Positions 17,331-26,559 of a stretch of DNA of 64,000 nt are shown here, piece after piece. Below the pieces are notes generated by a model. That model made no database searches, was not told the origin of the DNA, and saw only the letters and a list, made by a program, of their open reading frames with translations. The DNA lies in NCBI GenBank assembly GCA_022843585.1, contig JALHNJ010000010.1, positions 99,774-163,773 of the forward strand, written 5' to 3'. The translations under genes and the position numbers were made by a program. How positions within the stretch are numbered: the first letter of the stretch is position 1; each line of letters starts with the position of its first letter. Source of the DNA: Chitinophagaceae bacterium (GTDB lineage Bacteria > Bacteroidota > Bacteroidia > Chitinophagales > Chitinophagaceae).

Positions 17331-20300
17331 TTAAAGAATCTGAAGGAAACCAGCTACTATTTTTTCAGTAGTTTTCTCTGTAACCTTCACTACATAAGTT
17401 CCGGCTGGTTGATTGCTTAGATCAAACTCTACCTGAACGTAAGGAGGAGTAGTTCTTCTTAAATCAATATTCTTCCTTGCTACCAATTGTCCTTGTGAGT
17501 TGTATACAGAAATCACACGACTGTCAGCTTCAGCTGTTGGAGATCCATAGAACAATCTTACCTGGAATCTGCCATCAGATGGGTTTGGATAAATCCAAAG
17601 TCTGTCAGAGAATTGTGCATCTATAACAATTACATTCGAACTATTTACACATCCATTGACATCAGTAACGGTTGCACGGTATGCACCTAATTTATCAACG
17701 TCAGCAGTAATAGTTGAAGTAGTAGCACCTGCTACTGTAGCACCATTGAGTGTCCATGAATAGCTGGTAGCATTTAATGGAGCTGGTGAAGTAGTAGCAG
17801 TAATTACAGTTGTAACGCCAGGTGTCAATGAAGTTACCGGAGTTGAAATTGTAATTACAGGAAGTGGATTCACATTCAACCTTGCACCGTTAGATGTAAC
17901 TGTTGTAGCACAAGGTGCAGTAGTTACAACCACTCTGTACAGGTTGTTATTCATCAACAAGGTAACATTAGTAAGTGTAAGCGTTGCAGCTGTTGCACCA
18001 GTAATGTTTGCATAAGTAAGACCATTGTTGGTACTTACCTGCCACTGATACGTGGATGCAGCAGGGCCGTTAGGGGCATTAGCTACAACAGTAAATGTTG
18101 CAGTTGCACCAAGACATCTTGTTGTATTAACCGGTTGTGTAACGATTGTTGGATTAATATTTACAAACAAGGTAGCTGCAGAACTTGTAACACTTGAACC
18201 CGGAGCAGGACAAGCACCACTTACAATTACACGATACAGGTTTTGATTTAAACCAGCAGTTGCACCAGTAATAGTTAAGGTATTTGTTGTTGCACCAGAA
18301 TAAGGAGCAGCATTAGCAATATTTGAATAAGTACCACCGCCGTTTGTGCTTACCTGCCACTGATATGTAGTACCAAGTGATGGGCCTGCAGCAACCGTAA
18401 ATGATGTATTTAAACCGGCACATGTTGTTCTGTTTACCGGCTGTGTAGTGATGGATGGCGGAGGTGTTACAGTAATAACTGCTGCACCTGTATTACCAAC
18501 ACCTACACAACCATTAGCACCTGTTACAGATACAATAGTATAAGTAGTAGTAGCAGATGGGAACACATCAATTGGTGTACCGCTTACATAACCATTAACT
18601 ATAAAGTTAGAAGTACCATTAGTATAAACCAATGTATACGGTCCGGTTCCACCAGTAATATCTACTTTGATGTTAGATAATGTGTTAGCACATGTAACTG
18701 CAGGTGGCCTAAGTACCGATACATTATCAATACCGATAAAATCTGAGTTAGCTCCAGTTGGTCCACCACTTTCAACAAAATATCTAAAGGCAAGGCGACC
18801 AGATGTTGGGCTACCTAAACCAGATACAGTAGCGGTATATTTTGTCCAAACATTCGGGAATGCAGTTGCATTGTAGGTAGGATTAATATCTAATAACAAT
18901 GTACCAAAATCTCCGGTAGATGTGGCAGTTGCACCAACATTCACACTTGCACCGCTGGTACTAAGTCTTACTTGTAACCTATCCGGGAAACCAGCATTTG
19001 CAGCTCTTCCATAAAACTCCAGAACATCACCATTTTGAAGTGTGGTTGTAGGAGTAAATAACCAGTTGCTGATTGTTCCGGTACCTGCAGTATTATTAAA
19101 GTTTGCACCGATATATGAAGTAGGTCCGCCATTAAATGCAGGGAATACAGTAGCATTACCCTGGAACCAGCCAGTAGTACCAACAGGGGCACTCAGATTT
19201 TGAGCAGCCCATCCTGCCGGAAGTGGTGCAGCAACATCCCAGCTTTCATTCCATAATGTAGTTGGAGGTGCTCCCAAACTGCTTATAACAGCAGAAGTAG
19301 AAGTTCCTAAAACCTGAACACTTACAGGAGCAGTTGCACAACCATTAGCACCATAACCATTAACTGTATAAGTAGTATTTACACTAGGCGTAGCAATTAC
19401 TGTAGAACCCGTTGTTGTGTTCAATCCTGTTGCAGGAGACCAGTTATAAATGCTGCCACCTGAAGCTACTAATGTAGCCCGGGCACACACTCCACTTGGT
19501 AAACCATTAGGAGTAACTGATACAGTTGGGACAGGTAATACATTTACCGTAACTGTATTTGCACCTACGCAAGGTCCGTTGTTTACAGTAGCTGTATATG
19601 TTGTTGTTGTAGCAGGACTTGCATAAACAACTGAAGTTTCAGTACCGGCAACATAAGCACCTGTACCATTAGGATTTGTAAATAAACCGGTTACAGGAGT
19701 CCATGTGGCTGTTGTGGCTGGTATATTGAATGTTATACTAAAACCACCAGAAATAGAACCTGCATCTCCACCTAAATCATCAACAACAAATAATTCCCAT
19801 GTACCGTTTCCTGCAGTAATAGAAGATAATAAAGGAGTAGCCTGAGATATACTACCAGGACCAGGAGCAGGGAAATTATCCGGAACACCTATGTTAGTAG
19901 GTCGGTAAGTACCAGACACAATTGCAGCTGGCAATAGAGTAGCCGCACCATCATTAAATGTTAGGTTAGCATTTACAGCATCTGTTGCTCCACCTGCATC
20001 TGACATTAGAATTACCGTTTGACCTGATGGTGAACGTAAGGCGATATCTACATCAGCAGGGAAAGTATGTGAAAATCCGGTTAGAGTTACAGAATTAATA
20101 GTTGCTCCACCTGGTAAACCTGCAACTGCTAGTGTAGCAGGATAAGGGCTGGCATTTCCAACAGCATTGATTGTAATAGCCCCCGCTGCAGTAAATGGAG
20201 CAGATATAGTTGCCGGAAGAGTTTGATTAACTCGTAAAGCTTGTACAGAGCCTGCACAAATTGTAGATACATCCGGAGTTATACAGCTGCAAGCAGTAAC

Positions 20301-21266
20301 AGTTACAGCCTGTGATCCGCAAGGACCAGGAGCTGGAGCACAACCACCCTCACCACGGGCAAAATAGGTTGTATTGGCAACAGGGCTTACAGTTATAGAA
20401 GTTCCAGTGCCAATTGAAGCACCAGTACCACAACCACCAGCATACCATACCCAGTTTGCAGCACCATTGAGGTTGCCAGACAAAATGCTTAAAGTAATTG
20501 GCGAGCCAGCACATGTGCTGGAAGGAACTGAAGATATAACTGGAGCAGTTGCATTAGTAGGTACACAAGGTGTGCAAATACCATCTACTGTAATTGAATA
20601 GCCTGAAGAAAATACACCAGGTGTAACTGTTGTTACAGCCAGAACCATTGTTGCTGAACCCGGAATAACAACTTGAAAACTTATAACACCACCGGCACCA
20701 GCAGCGCTAGAGCCTGCGTCAGCAAGATAATTAGTACAAACATTGGAAGGATCAAAGCTACCAAGGTGTGCAGACACAAATTGGCTGATTGCCGGGTCAT
20801 TGTTAGTTACAGTAACTGTAACACACTGAGAAACTGGCTGAGTATTAACAAACGAATACGTGTCGTACACATTACCTGCAGCCCCAAAAGCTCCGGGGCA
20901 AGCCGGCTTTGGAGTACAGGTTGAAGGAACACCATCTCTAAAAAACCTTCCTCCTGTCATAACAGGATCAGCAGCTGTAAGTGCTCCTGTAAATGTGGTA
21001 CAAATAGCTTCTGGTTGATTTCTATTAACTAATTGCACCTTATTAGGGCGTCCCGCATCATTATCACTAATGCTGCCAGCAGCTAAACGCTGCTGCTCAA
21101 CTTGTTCTTTGGTAAGTGCCTTTTTTTCTGTGACAACGGGCTTAGGCCTTGCCCCATTTGTAGTCTTTTGAGCATACGAGAATTGCAACGATAGCAGCAG
21201 AACAATTGCCATCGGAAGAAATCTCATGCAGAATAACTCTTTTAATCGAGTAAATTTTGGTTGCAT
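17331..21266 (-). CDS. Large secreted multidomain protein with T9SS type A sorting domain
   Basis: This 1311-residue protein has an N-terminal hydrophobic signal (best cleavage after FSYAQ). A proprotein-convertase P-like domain (about 350-510) contains SHTFPADVDIALRSP and GTWELFVVDDLGGD. Beta-sandwich segments with WYAGGCGTG and WSPATGLNTTTG follow. A choice-of-anchor J-like domain (about 680-870) contains WNESWDVAAPLPAGW. Two Ig-like repeats (about 960-1140) both contain YQWQVSTN. The C-terminal about 75 residues are a type A sorting domain with LWIYPNPSDGRF and NQPAGTYVVKV. It should be exported by type IX secretion and cell-surface attached or released. No catalytic domain is seen, so adhesion or matrix function is likely. 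An in-frame ATG at 21227 gives a tighter signal peptide. Confidence 0.88.
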   Translation of the reverse strand: MQPKFTRLKELFCMRFLPMAIVLLLSLQFSYAQKTTNGARPKPVVTEKKALTKEQVEQQRLAAGSISDNDAGRPNKVQLVNRNQPEAICTTFTGALTAADPVMTGGRFFRDGVPSTCTPKPACPGAFGAAGNVYDTYSFVNTQPVSQCVTVTVTNNDPAISQFVSAHLGSFDPSNVCTNYLADAGSSAAGAGGVISFQVVIPGSATMVLAVTTVTPGVFSSGYSITVDGICTPCVPTNATAPVISSVPSSTCAGSPITLSILSGNLNGAANWVWYAGGCGTGASIGTGTSITVSPVANTTYFARGEGGCAPAPGPCGSQAVTVTACSCITPDVSTICAGSVQALRVNQTLPATISAPFTAAGAITINAVGNASPYPATLAVAGLPGGATINSVTLTGFSHTFPADVDIALRSPSGQTVILMSDAGGATDAVNANLTFNDGAATLLPAAIVSGTYRPTNIGVPDNFPAPGPGSISQATPLLSSITAGNGTWELFVVDDLGGDAGSISGGFSITFNIPATTATWTPVTGLFTNPNGTGAYVAGTETSVVYASPATTTTYTATVNNGPCVGANTVTVNVLPVPTVSVTPNGLPSGVCARATLVASGGSIYNWSPATGLNTTTGSTVIATPSVNTTYTVNGYGANGCATAPVSVQVLGTSTSAVISSLGAPPTTLWNESWDVAAPLPAGWAAQNLSAPVGTTGWFQGNATVFPAFNGGPTSYIGANFNNTAGTGTISNWLFTPTTTLQNGDVLEFYGRAANAGFPDRLQVRLSTSGASVNVGATATSTGDFGTLLLDINPTYNATAFPNVWTKYTATVSGLGSPTSGRLAFRYFVESGGPTGANSDFIGIDNVSVLRPPAVTCANTLSNIKVDITGGTGPYTLVYTNGTSNFIVNGYVSGTPIDVFPSATTTYTIVSVTGANGCVGVGNTGAAVITVTPPPSITTQPVNRTTCAGLNTSFTVAAGPSLGTTYQWQVSTNGGGTYSNIANAAPYSGATTNTLTITGATAGLNQNLYRVIVSGACPAPGSSVTSSAATLFVNINPTIVTQPVNTTRCLGATATFTVVANAPNGPAASTYQWQVSTNNGLTYANITGATAATLTLTNVTLLMNNNLYRVVVTTAPCATTVTSNGARLNVNPLPVITISTPVTSLTPGVTTVITATTSPAPLNATSYSWTLNGATVAGATTSTITADVDKLGAYRATVTDVNGCVNSSNVIVIDAQFSDRLWIYPNPSDGRFQVRLFYGSPTAEADSRVISVYNSQGQLVARKNIDLRRTTPPYVQVEFDLSNQPAGTYVVKVTEKTTEKIVAGFLQIL

Positions 21267-21368
21267 AATATATTATTTAAATGATTGATTACTACCACTT
21301 GGCAGTAGAATGTCCAGAATCCGGGACGTAAGATAATTTTTTTTTGAATACCACGAAAAAAAAACAAA

Positions 21369-21830
21369 TTACCACTTATCCACTTCTTCAGTATTCTTCT
21401 CCGGCTCTAAGCCAGCATCAGATAAAGAAGTTGTTTCCGGCTTTTCTTCTACAGCAGCTACTTCAATAGGATTGTCTGCGGCAGGCAATGCTTCTTGCAG
21501 GCCTGCCTCATCCATGCTCTCGTCATGATTGAATGCATCAAAATCAAAATCAGGCATCAGATCAGTTTTTACATAATCAACTGCTTCCCCTAATGCTTTG
21601 ATGAATTTATTAAAATCTTCTTTGTAAAGAAATATCTTATGGCGGTCATATCCATTATCATCAAACCGTTTGCGACTTTCTGTAATGGTAAGGTAATAAT
21701 CATTACCCCTTGTAGCTCTTACATCAAAAAAATAAGTTCTTCGTTTACCAGCACGAATACGTTTGCTGTAAATGCTCTCCATCTTCCGGTCGTTGTTATC
21801 AAATTTTTTTTCGTTGTTTTCGTACGCCAC
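21369..21830 (-). CDS. DUF3276/PUR-alpha-like nucleic-acid-binding protein
   Basis: This 153-residue protein contains the Bacteroidota PUR-like domain (about 15-100). It includes ESIYSKRIRAGKRRTYFFDVR, interrupted here only to mark the family start, and HKIFLYKEDFNKFIKAL. The C-terminal tail is acidic and low-complexity (many Glu and Asp). The family binds single-stranded nucleic acid in other organisms; the role in this phylum is unclear. Length and domain position are typical of DUF3276 members. Confidence 0.85.
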   Translation of the reverse strand: MAYENNEKKFDNNDRKMESIYSKRIRAGKRRTYFFDVRATRGNDYYLTITESRKRFDDNGYDRHKIFLYKEDFNKFIKALGEAVDYVKTDLMPDFDFDAFNHDESMDEAGLQEALPAADNPIEVAAVEEKPETTSLSDAGLEPEKNTEEVDKW

Positions 21831-22000
21831 TGTGTAAGTTTTTAGCAGTTAAGGAATTACTTTAGTTTTGGAAGGCACAAATATAGAGATGTTTTTGAAA
21901 CAGCCAAATGGGTTTTAGGGTTGCTGAAAGCAGATATTAAATAAATTTCTCAGGTTGTCAGAAGCCGGAGTTGTTATAGTGAAAAAATATTGCCTGTCTG

Positions 22001-23842
22001 CTACCTATTTCCAGTGTTTCGTTTTTCCTCTTCCTGCTGGCGTTTATATAATTTTGCATAGTACCCATTTTTTTCCAGCAACTGTTTATGAGTGCCCTTT
22101 TCTATCATTTTCCCATCTTCCAAAACAACAATCGTATCAAAATCCAGCAACGAGAAAATTCGATGTGTAATAATAATGGCTGTTTTGCCGCTTAGATAAC
22201 TTTTCAGGTTGCCAATAATTTCTTTTTCGGTTCTTGCATCAACTGCACTCAAACAATCATCGAAAATTACAAGTGCCGGGTTTTTGACAAAAGCCCTGGC
22301 AATGGAAATTCGTTGCTTTTGTCCACCACTTAGCGTAACCCCTCTTTCCCCAATCATTGTATCATATTGCTGAGGAAATGTTTCAATCTCTCTGGCCACA
22401 CTGGCCTGGGTGGCTGCTTTAATAGCATTGGCTTTATCTATGTCCGCAGTTCCAAACCGTATATTATTCTCCACAGTTTCACTAAAAAGAAAAACATCCT
22501 GTGGCACATAGCTAATCTGCTCCCTCAATCTTTTTAATTCTATATCGGTGATATTATCTCCATCCATTTCAATTTTTCCGCCTGTAACATCATACATACG
22601 CAACAGCAAATGAGCAATGGTTGATTTGCCGCTACCTGTTCTGCCCACAATAGCAACCTTCTCCCCTTTTTTAATTTCGAGGTTAAAATCTTTCAACGCC
22701 TGAATGCCGGTATGCGGATATATAAACTGAACATTGCTGAAACTAATATTACCCCCGATATTTTTCTTTATAGGATTTTTTTGATTTTGAATCGCCGGTT
22801 CTGTTGTAAGAAATTCGTTTATTCTTTTTTGCGATGCAGCTGCCCGTTGAATCATACTGGCCGTTAATCCGATTGCACTTACAGGGAAAGTGAGCATATT
22901 AATATACATCACAAACTCAACTATGGTGTTAACGCCAATATTATGTCCGCCATTAATATAATATAGCCCGCCAATCATTATAGTAAGCAAAGTACTTATG
23001 CCAATCAGCAAAGTGATAGAGGGAAAATAAATGGCTTCCACTTTAGAAAGTCCAATAGCATTTTTTTTATACTCTTCACTGTTTTTTGTAAAAAATCCAA
23101 GCATTGCTTTTTCCTGTACAAACGACTTTATAACCCGTATGCCTGAATAAGACTCCTGTGCATTGGTAGTAAGTCTGGAGAGTGAAGCCTGGATCGCTTC
23201 ACTTTTTTTATTAATTGTATTATTGACGAAATAGATAGTTATTGCAAGAATTGGCAACGGCGCCAATACATACATGGTGAGCTCAGCGTCTCGCTGAAGC
23301 ATAAAAAATACACTCAGCGATATAATTGTTACCAGGTTTGCCAGGTACATAATAGCGGGGCCGGTAAACATTCTTACCCTACTTACATCTTCTGCAATAC
23401 GGTTCATTAAGTCTCCGGTGCTATTTGTTTTGTAAAATGCCGTATCCAATTGCTGATACTTAGAATAAATCTCATTTTTTTGATCATATTCAATATGGCG
23501 GCTCATTACAATTATGGTTTGCCGCATCAAAAAGAGAAAAAAGCCCCGTAAAAGTGCCAGTACAAGAATAGTTACACCACATAAAGCAACTACCTCACCT
23601 ACTGAATCAAGTCCTTGTACACTTGCAATAAATTTATCAACCAGTACATCATAGTTAGCATTATTGTCAGGGGATTTATAGCCCGGAAGATTTAAAGCCT
23701 TTTGTACAAAGTCGATAACAAAGCTTGTTACCTGTGGTGTTAATACGTTAAAGTAGTTAGACAGGAATACAAAAAACACCCCTATAATCAGGCGAGTACG
23801 ATATTTCCAGAAGTATTTATTGAGAGATTTAAGCTGCTTCAC
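22001..23842 (-). CDS. ABC exporter with fused membrane and ATPase domains
   Basis: This 613-residue protein has an N-terminal six-helix exporter domain (about 15-310) and a C-terminal ATPase. The ATPase has Walker A GRTGSGKST, signature LSGGQKQR and Walker B LVIFDDCLSAVD. The residue after the Walker B Asp is Asp rather than the usual catalytic Glu. This resembles the degenerate half of heterodimeric exporters, so the protein may be slow as a homodimer or may pair with another subunit. It belongs to the MsbA/BmrA-like group for lipids or drugs; the substrate is unknown. It is the last backbone gene before tRNA-Ser. Confidence 0.9.
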   Translation of the reverse strand: MKQLKSLNKYFWKYRTRLIIGVFFVFLSNYFNVLTPQVTSFVIDFVQKALNLPGYKSPDNNANYDVLVDKFIASVQGLDSVGEVVALCGVTILVLALLRGFFLFLMRQTIIVMSRHIEYDQKNEIYSKYQQLDTAFYKTNSTGDLMNRIAEDVSRVRMFTGPAIMYLANLVTIISLSVFFMLQRDAELTMYVLAPLPILAITIYFVNNTINKKSEAIQASLSRLTTNAQESYSGIRVIKSFVQEKAMLGFFTKNSEEYKKNAIGLSKVEAIYFPSITLLIGISTLLTIMIGGLYYINGGHNIGVNTIVEFVMYINMLTFPVSAIGLTASMIQRAAASQKRINEFLTTEPAIQNQKNPIKKNIGGNISFSNVQFIYPHTGIQALKDFNLEIKKGEKVAIVGRTGSGKSTIAHLLLRMYDVTGGKIEMDGDNITDIELKRLREQISYVPQDVFLFSETVENNIRFGTADIDKANAIKAATQASVAREIETFPQQYDTMIGERGVTLSGGQKQRISIARAFVKNPALVIFDDCLSAVDARTEKEIIGNLKSYLSGKTAIIITHRIFSLLDFDTIVVLEDGKMIEKGTHKQLLEKNGYYAKLYKRQQEEEKRNTGNR

Positions 23843-23884
23843 CCAAAAAATTTGATGCGAAGGTAAATGATTGATACACTAAAG

Positions 23885-23916
23885 TTTGGGTTGAAAACAG
23901 ATAGACCTTACTTTTG
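23885..23916 (+). promoter_or_regulatory. Promoter of tRNA-Ser
   Basis: TTTG at 23885-23888 and TACTTTTG at 23909-23916 are separated by 20 nt. They match the Bacteroidota -33/-7 consensus (TTTG, TAnnTTTG). The -7 element ends 4 nt before the tRNA, so transcription should start at or just before its first base. Confidence 0.7.
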
Positions 23917-23920
23917 CGCC

Positions 23921-24005
23921 GGAGAGATGGCAGAGCGGTCGAATGCGGCGGTCTTGAAAACCGTTGAAGCGCAAGTTTCCGGGGGTTCGAATCCCTCTCT
24001 CTCCG
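23921..24005 (+). tRNA. tRNA-Ser (anticodon UGA)
   Basis: The acceptor stem is GGAGAGA (23921-23927) with TCTCTCC (23998-24004), and the discriminator is G. The anticodon stem GCGGT/ACCGT encloses loop CTTGAAA, giving anticodon TGA. A long variable arm typical of serine tRNAs follows. The T arm is GGGGG-TTCGAAT-CCCTC. CCA is not encoded. Its last 23 bases plus one are repeated exactly at 53865-53888, so the gene is the insertion site of the element to the right and was kept intact by element-supplied sequence. Confidence 0.96.
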
Positions 24006-24006
24006 C
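23983..24006 (+). repeat. attL: 24-bp direct repeat at the tRNA-Ser 3' end
   Basis: The 24 bases beginning GGGTTCGAATCCC and ending CTCTCCGC are identical to 53865-53888. They cover the T loop and 3' acceptor strand of tRNA-Ser, the standard core for tyrosine-recombinase integration. The bases on either side differ between the copies, so the repeat is bounded. Confidence 0.9.
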
Positions 24007-24040
24007 TGGTTACAGTTAATTGAGATAATCTTAAAGTAAG

Positions 24041-24072
24041 AAAACCTGCAAAATCAATCACTTGCAGGTTTT
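24041..24072 (+). terminator. Terminator after tRNA-Ser (element-borne)
   Basis: Arms AAAACCTGCAA and TTGCAGGTTTT (11 bp) enclose a 10-nt loop and are followed by T-rich sequence. It lies about 36 nt beyond the tRNA and belongs to the element, replacing the ancestral terminator now at the far end. Confidence 0.85.
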
Positions 24073-24123
24073 TGTATTTTTAAACATACCTGTTTTTCTC
24101 CCGCTTTACGGCTATAGTTTCAT

Positions 24124-24164
24124 GCGTGATTCAGTGAGTAGTCCAAAACTTTACCACTACTCAC
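24124..24164. promoter_or_regulatory. Inverted and shared repeats near attL (candidate integrase arm sites)
   Basis: GTGAGTAGT (24134-24142) and ACTACTCAC (24156-24164) form a perfect 9-bp inverted repeat with a 13-nt spacer. The adjoining word GCGTGATTC (24124-24132) recurs near the other end of the element at 53799-53807. Position between attL and the integrase gene suggests binding sites for integrase or excisionase; binding is not shown by the sequence. Confidence 0.45.
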
Positions 24165-24267
24165 GAAACTTAACATAAACGACTTGTTTTTAACGATTTA
24201 CAAGAGCTGAACTCCCCTTTTCACTGATTTAAGAAACTAATTTTAAACCCTTAAAAGAGGAGTGTTT

Positions 24268-25485
24268 ATGGAAAAAAGTTTTGGCCTGCAGTTTTATCTC
24301 AGAAAAAGCAAATATGACAAGGATGGCGAGGTAGCAATTTATATGCGAATTACAGTAAATGGTGGATCATGTGAAATCAGTACCAAGAGAAGGTGTACGA
24401 CTTCAAATTGGAATACTAATGTCGGCAGAGTTGGTGGTAGAACAGAGTTTGCAAGATCACTAAATTCCGAACTTGACTTGTTTCAACGCAAAGTTTATGA
24501 GAAAAGAAAATTTCTCATAGACAATGATCACGAAGTAAGTGCATCAAACATTAAAATATTGATGCAGGGTGGCGAGCTTCATCAGCATAAATACATGCTG
24601 ATGGAAATTTTCAAACATCATAACCAGCAAATGAAAGAACTGGTAGGCCGTGAGTATGCTCCAGGAACCCATGAACGCTATACGACATCCTATAAGCATA
24701 CGTTGTCTTTTCTTCAATGGAAATACAATGTTGCAGACATTGATATCAACCAACTGAATTTTGAATTCATTACCGAGTATGAGTTCTGGTTGAAAAGCAC
24801 ACGTAAGTGCGATCATAATTCTACTATGAAATACCTGAGCAATTTCCGGAAGATAGTTAACCGATCTATCCGGAATGGATGGTTACAAAGAGACCCTTTC
24901 CTTGGTTTTAAAATGACAAAAAGAGAAGTAGAGAGAATTGCGCTTACTGAGTTTGAACTACAAGCACTTGCTTCCAAGCAATTCCCGACTGAACGGCTCA
25001 GCATCGTGCGGGACATCTTTCTGTTTAGCTGTTACTCCGGTCTTGCTTATGCTGATGTAAAAAAATTAAAGCGCTCCGAAATTGTTATAGGTATTGATGG
25101 TGAAAAATGGCTTATGAGTAAACGACAAAAGACCGATATAGCCGCCAGAATCCCATTATTACCGTCTGCGATGAGTATTGTAAATCGTTACGCAAATAAT
25201 CCCCAGTGCATTATGGAAGGCCGGGTATTACCTGTTTTGAGCAATCAAAAAATGAATGCTTATCTAAAAGAGATAGCTGACTTATGCGAAATCTCTAAAA
25301 AACTGACGTATCATATTGCCCGCCATACATTTGCCACTACTGTTACTTTAAGTAATGGAGTGCCTATAGAAACAGTGAGTAAAATGCTCGGTCACCGGAA
25401 TTTAAAAACCACACAGCATTATGCAAGAATACTGGATATAAAGATCAGTGAGGATATGAAGGAACTACGAAAGAAATTCTTATAA
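24268..25485 (+). CDS. Tyrosine recombinase (element integrase)
   Basis: The protein has about 405 residues. The open frame extends to GTG 24262, but AGAGGAG lies 5 nt before ATG 24268, which decides the start. It has an N-terminal SAM-like arm-binding part, a core-binding domain (about 100-200) and a catalytic domain (about 215-400). The motifs HIARHTFATT (H-x-x-R), LGHRNLKTTQHY and the nucleophile Tyr in HYARI are present. The first catalytic Arg is not in its usual place: the segment reads SCYSGLAYADV, a form common in Bacteroidota integrases related to the CTnDOT type. It lies next to attL, as expected for a tRNA-targeting element. Confidence 0.92.
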   Translation: MEKSFGLQFYLRKSKYDKDGEVAIYMRITVNGGSCEISTKRRCTTSNWNTNVGRVGGRTEFARSLNSELDLFQRKVYEKRKFLIDNDHEVSASNIKILMQGGELHQHKYMLMEIFKHHNQQMKELVGREYAPGTHERYTTSYKHTLSFLQWKYNVADIDINQLNFEFITEYEFWLKSTRKCDHNSTMKYLSNFRKIVNRSIRNGWLQRDPFLGFKMTKREVERIALTEFELQALASKQFPTERLSIVRDIFLFSCYSGLAYADVKKLKRSEIVIGIDGEKWLMSKRQKTDIAARIPLLPSAMSIVNRYANNPQCIMEGRVLPVLSNQKMNAYLKEIADLCEISKKLTYHIARHTFATTVTLSNGVPIETVSKMLGHRNLKTTQHYARILDIKISEDMKELRKKFL

Positions 25486-25644
25486 TCAAAAGCTTTACAA
25501 CTAATATGATTCAGGTTAATTGGCTATTTGATTGACAAGATTCCTGTATCGTTCATGATAAAAACGGTAAAAGATGAAGAAGACAGTATCCATAAATTTG
25601 GAATAATTATCTTTAAGACCATAGACAAAAACTTTCGCTTATCG

Positions 25645-26466
25645 ATGAATCAATCTTTACCAATAAAAGATAAAAGTGAATCAGGAAAGTCTATCAAAAT
25701 TGCATCATTCCGAAAGAATGTACGCAGAACAGAGCCTCATAAGCATAATAGCTATTTTGAAATTATTTATCTTTCTAAGGGGAAAGGTTTCCATACCATA
25801 GACTCACAACAATATCCTGTAACCCCACCTGTAGTTTTTATTGTAAGAAAAGAGCAAGTGCATAACTGGGAACTGTTTTCTGAACCTGATGGCTATGTTC
25901 TGATTCTGAAAAAATCTTTCGCTGACATAAGTCTTGATAAAGAACTGAAAAACCTGCTGATACAGGTGAGCGCCTTTTCTTATATCCTCCTGCAGGAAAA
26001 GAAAATGATAGAACACTTGTTTGAAATGCTGGTACAAGAATACAACGATGATTTGAATATCAACTCGCCTGTGATCGAGGGTCTGTTGAAGGCGCTGCTT
26101 GGCAAGATGCTGCAACTGGCAAAGCCTGTTCAGCCTCCAAAGAAAAAGGCATCTAACATTTGCCTGGAGTTCCGGGAAATACTCAGCCAGGACAAAGCGC
26201 TTAAAAACAGTGTTGCCCATTATGCCTGGTTGTTAAAAACCACCCCGCAAAACCTGAATTCAGTCTGCCGAAAAACAGTAAGTCAATCCGCGGCAGAAAT
26301 GCTGTCTGAATTTATTATAAGTGAAGCCAAGCGACTGCTGCTCTATACTGATATGACTGTTGCTGAAATATCACTATCGCTGGACTTCAAGGATAACTCA
26401 CATTTTGTAAAATATTTCAAACGGCATACAGGCCATACCCCCAATTATTTCAGAACCGCTGTTTAG
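25645..26466 (+). CDS. AraC-family transcriptional regulator
   Basis: The protein has 273 residues from ATG 25645 (MNQSLPIKDKS); the frame also has ATG 25555 and a TTG at 25528, and no ribosome site decides between them. An AraC-type cupin domain spans about 15-110 (EPHKHNSYFEIIYLSKGKG). A C-terminal pair of helix-turn-helix motifs (about 175-270) contains VAHYAWLLKTTPQNLNSVCR and ISLSLDFKDNSHFVKYFKRHTG. It probably controls the next three genes (lipoprotein, DoxX, TSUP), which start 90 nt downstream on the same strand. The effector is unknown. Confidence 0.88.
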   Translation: MNQSLPIKDKSESGKSIKIASFRKNVRRTEPHKHNSYFEIIYLSKGKGFHTIDSQQYPVTPPVVFIVRKEQVHNWELFSEPDGYVLILKKSFADISLDKELKNLLIQVSAFSYILLQEKKMIEHLFEMLVQEYNDDLNINSPVIEGLLKALLGKMLQLAKPVQPPKKKASNICLEFREILSQDKALKNSVAHYAWLLKTTPQNLNSVCRKTVSQSAAEMLSEFIISEAKRLLLYTDMTVAEISLSLDFKDNSHFVKYFKRHTGHTPNYFRTAV

Positions 26467-26517
26467 AAAATACCATTCTATTTTCAAATAGACCACGATC
26501 CATCCAATATATTGTAC

Positions 26518-26532
26518 CACTTTTGAAAAGTG
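26518..26532. promoter_or_regulatory. Perfect 7-bp inverted repeat upstream of the lipoprotein-DoxX-TSUP genes
   Basis: CACTTTT and AAAAGTG flank a single G. The site lies 27 nt before the lipoprotein start, in the only intergenic gap between the AraC gene and its likely targets. It is a plausible operator, although AraC proteins more often use direct repeats. Confidence 0.35.
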
Positions 26533-26559
26533 AAACAATAATCTTTCACACACAGTTTT

